From Synchiropus splendidus (taxonomy: Eukaryota > Chordata > Actinopteri > Syngnathiformes > Callionymidae), in NCBI RefSeq assembly GCF_027744825.2, contig NC_071342.1:18630501-18694500 (forward strand): a stretch of 64,000 nt of DNA. The letters run 5' to 3'. The notes below the pieces were generated by a model. That model made no database searches, was not told where the DNA came from, and was given only the letters and a program-made list of their open reading frames with translations. Position numbers and translations under genes: made by a program. This document shows positions 56,909 through 64,000 of this stretch, in pieces (position 1 is the stretch's first letter; every line of letters begins with the position of its first letter).

Positions 56909-58076
56909 GACACTTGGTTTCTTGGTTCTTACACACCAAAGATAGCCATAAAATGATCCAGATAAACGACCCATGTCTTACAAACAGTCACAGTGAGCTT
57001 CAAGGAATACACCATAACATAGTATTACTTATATAATTTCTTCATACATACCCATTTCAATGCTTAAATTTGTCAGTATTATTTTAAATATCAGATTTCA
57101 GGTGCACATCCCTTTCATCCTTTTATATGAAATGCCTTTCACTTGTGTTTTTTCCCCAATATATACAAATTCAGAGTTTAGTATATTTACAAATATTATT
57201 TACATGATGTAATGAAGAGTATTACAAACAAAACACTTTGTTTTTTCAAATTAAACTGCCAGACTAGACTAGGGAAACCCTTGACGTGACTCACGCAGGA
57301 CACATGCTGGCAGACAACCACTCTCACCTGGTCATAATATAGTCATTATACTCATGAAGCTTTTGGACTGTGGGAGTAAACCAGAGTGCCCAGGGGAAAC
57401 CCACAGAAGCGCAGTAGGACATACAAACTCCACAAAAAAAGAGCCAAGGTACACTCCAAACTCATTGTTGCCTCAAGCTGGATTTGTGTGTGATGGATCA
57501 AGAAACATTTTTTTTTATTTACATGTTTGTTTTTGTATGTTTACCTTATACAAACAATCAAGATTTATTTACACACCAGCTTCAAATATTCTGACTGATG
57601 CCCAATGATTATGCACCACATAAATCACACCTTTTACTTGCTATTTTTTAAGGTGAGTACGTGCAGAAAGTTACATTTGACGGCACGTTTTTTCTCTCGT
57701 GTTTCACTTTGAGTTTGCTATTGAAGCATGGGCCAGATGTTGGTATACGCGATCCAAAGTCTACACCTCTGTAAACACCCGTTGTGAACTTTCCTCTGTT
57801 TATTTAGCCTCATTTATCTGAAATAGATTCATCTTTCAAAACGTACCTATAAAGAAAACATGACGGATCCATGCTTGATATAATAAAACTGAACTTATTC
57901 TGAGTCTGGTTTATTTAAATAGAAGGATTTAGATGAGTTAAAGAGATGGACGGAAGCCAGGCGACTTTGGCCAATCAAAGGTTTGTGTGCTGACCTGATT
58001 TCTGGAAGCGCTGTGGGTTCTCCTGCAAACTTCTGTCTGTTTCACTCGGCTGGATGCTGGTGAGCGTGCAGCCATC
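56909..58076 (+). other. 3' UTR of the TRIM-like gene, spacer and HABP2 promoter
   Basis: An ATTAAA at 57250-57255 is a possible poly(A) signal. 57365-57450 (CCAGAGTGCCCAGGGGAAACC, then ACATACAAACTCCACA) resembles a widespread fish repeat fragment. AT-rich sequence follows. The last 150 bp should hold the HABP2 promoter and 5' UTR, but no TATA box was identified. Confidence 0.45.
57365..57450 (+). repeat. fish dispersed-repeat fragment
   Basis: Matches from memory the pattern 'gagtacccggaggaaaccca...aacatgcaaactccaca' that recurs in teleost genomes. The class is unknown to me. Confidence 0.4.
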
Positions 58077-62683
<4,607 letters not shown>

Positions 62684-62789
62684 GCTGTAGGCAGTAGGCA
62701 GACTCACTGCACTCTAGAGTCTGAACTGAACTCTCACATTTTCTGGAAGTTACCAGTCGTGTCTTGTAGTATTGGGAACTTTGGTTTCA

Positions 62790-62795
62790 AATAAA
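62790..62795 (+). terminator. HABP2 poly(A) signal
   Basis: AATAAA 107 bp after the HABP2 stop codon, followed by a GT-rich stretch (GTAACACATGCTGTCCGG). Confidence 0.85.
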
Positions 62796-62875
62796 GAGGT
62801 GTAACACATGCTGTCCGGTTTTCTTCTGGTGTTAAACTGTTTAATTCACAGGTTGTAACCAGGGTGTGACCAGGG

Positions 62876-63536
62876 CAGTGGTCCCCAACCTTTTTACCAC
62901 TGTGGACCAGTCAACATTTGACAATTGGAACGTGGGCCGGGGCGTATGAAGTTGCCACTTTGACCCGTCATATAAGGCCTCTGTATTTTTGTGTGCCCTG
63001 CGCAAACTCTCTCTGACTCTGGTTGCTATGGTAACGTTTAAACATGCCTTCAAAATAGCATACAGATACAACACAAAAGGGAGTATAAAGTGCATGAAAA
63101 TTTTACCTCACCATATTGTAAAATAAATGGGAGCCCTGAGCTTGTTTCTCTGCAACGAGACGGTGACATCTGGGAGTGATGGTAGACGACCGCGATAAAT
63201 CCATATTTCAAGGACGACTCCTGGTATTGTTTGTGAAAAAAATCTACTACTACGTGGAAGTCGTGGGCTGTTCCATCTCTTCACTGAACCTTTTCCCCTT
63301 CGCAAATAAACGGTTGTTTCCTACTCATTTTGCGAGCATGTGGGTTACATTGTGAACGAGGCTTAACCGAGAGAATCCGGTCATTTTTCAAAATAAAATG
63401 TTTTTTAAAAAAAAGATCCCTCAGACTCAGATCATACACAAAACGGAAATAATAATAAATTATTTTTTGTGTTTCCCGGTACCAATTGATCCATGGACCG
63501 GTACCGGTCCCCGGGTCGGGCGTTGGGGACCATCTG
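62876..63536 (-). mobile_element. 661-bp hAT derivative, minus-oriented
   Basis: The left end CAGTGGTCCCCAACC and the right end CGTTGGGGACCATCTG form imperfect terminal inverted repeats. Read on the minus strand, it shows the ACCGGTACCGGT motif, then a transposase start (MSRKQPF...) broken by stops and frameshifts, and an ESSLKYGFIAV remnant. It then jumps to the other end, so the transposase body is deleted. It is the same family as 46872-47225. No clean 8-bp duplication was seen at the flanks. Confidence 0.8.
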
Positions 63537-64000
63537 AGTCCACATACTCTTTGTTCTAGTGAACGGCCACGGGTTCACACTCGGGCCATTAACCCACCTC
63601 TACGTCCAGCAGAGCTTGACGGTAGCCATTCGACAAAGGGTCCCGACTATGTTACGGCATGAATTATTAAGTGAGGAAGAGTGACATTTGCAGCCAGCAG
63701 AGCAGCCAGCTGTGACACAGGAGAGAATTTATAAACATACAGCATAATCCGCTCAAACACTGAAATGTCTGTGGATACTTCAAAGCACATGAGAACACAA
63801 TAAAGCGGTACAAGAGCAACTTTATTGCATTTCAGAGGAGGAACTAAACAAGTCAAGTGAGACTTGTGATGACTAGCACAAAACAATCTCTTAAATATGC
63901 ATGAGTCAAACTCATTTTAAATTGAACCTACTGGTCCGTGACAACTGGATCTTCACTAACACCACCGTCGTTCCAATTCCAGGGGTCCTTTATCCAAAAC
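63537..64000. other. intergenic, nothing recognised
   Basis: No convincing exon or repeat. The window ends here. Confidence 0.4.

Overview
The window is vertebrate genomic DNA, most likely from a compact-genome percomorph teleost. It has spliced genes with GT-AG introns, many of them under 150 bp, plus long CA repeats, a degenerate fish-type LINE with a (GGAT)n-like tail, and hAT and other inverted-repeat elements. No bacterial, phage, CRISPR or operon features are present. The gene order (FHIP2A, divergent ABLIM1, then HABP2) recalls human 10q25, where FHIP2A/FAM160B1 and ABLIM1 are also divergent neighbours.

Layout. 1-2300 is mainly the 3' UTR of FHIP2A, with a 149-bp CA repeat. 2301-8276 (minus) is FHIP2A, resolved into 17 coding exons that read through as 737 aa. 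8277-12773 holds the divergent promoter region, a 5'-truncated LINE copy and a CpG-rich block. 12774-53314 (plus) is ABLIM1: at least three alternative first coding exons (12774, 15722, 18693), all ending in the same phase, then 24 common exons. These encode four LIM domains, a long Ser/Pro-rich linker and a C-terminal villin headpiece (834 aa for the longest form built here). 54700-56908 (plus) is a TRIM-family coiled-coil and PRY-SPRY gene whose RING/B-box part is not in the window. 58077-62683 (plus) is HABP2 (factor VII activating protease): 13 exons, 624 aa, with signal peptide, His/Lys-rich segment, acidic segment, three EGF domains, a kringle, a Pro-rich linker and a trypsin-like protease. 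62684-64000 is intergenic and contains a 661-bp hAT derivative.

The genes belong to different processes. FHIP2A is a dynein/HOOK adaptor subunit. ABLIM1 links actin to signalling. The TRIM-like protein is of unknown role. HABP2 is a secreted plasma protease. There is no gene cluster working as one system. The most useful observations are gene-structure details (alternative first exons, an 8-nt microexon, a GC-AG intron, a possible 45-nt cassette exon), the unusual basic/acidic N-terminus and long linker of HABP2, the TRIM gene without a visible RING/B-box, and several small transposons with readable ends and target duplications. All splice sites were placed by eye from the sequence. Exon phases were checked for every junction. 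Protein identities rest on remembered family sequences and not on a search.
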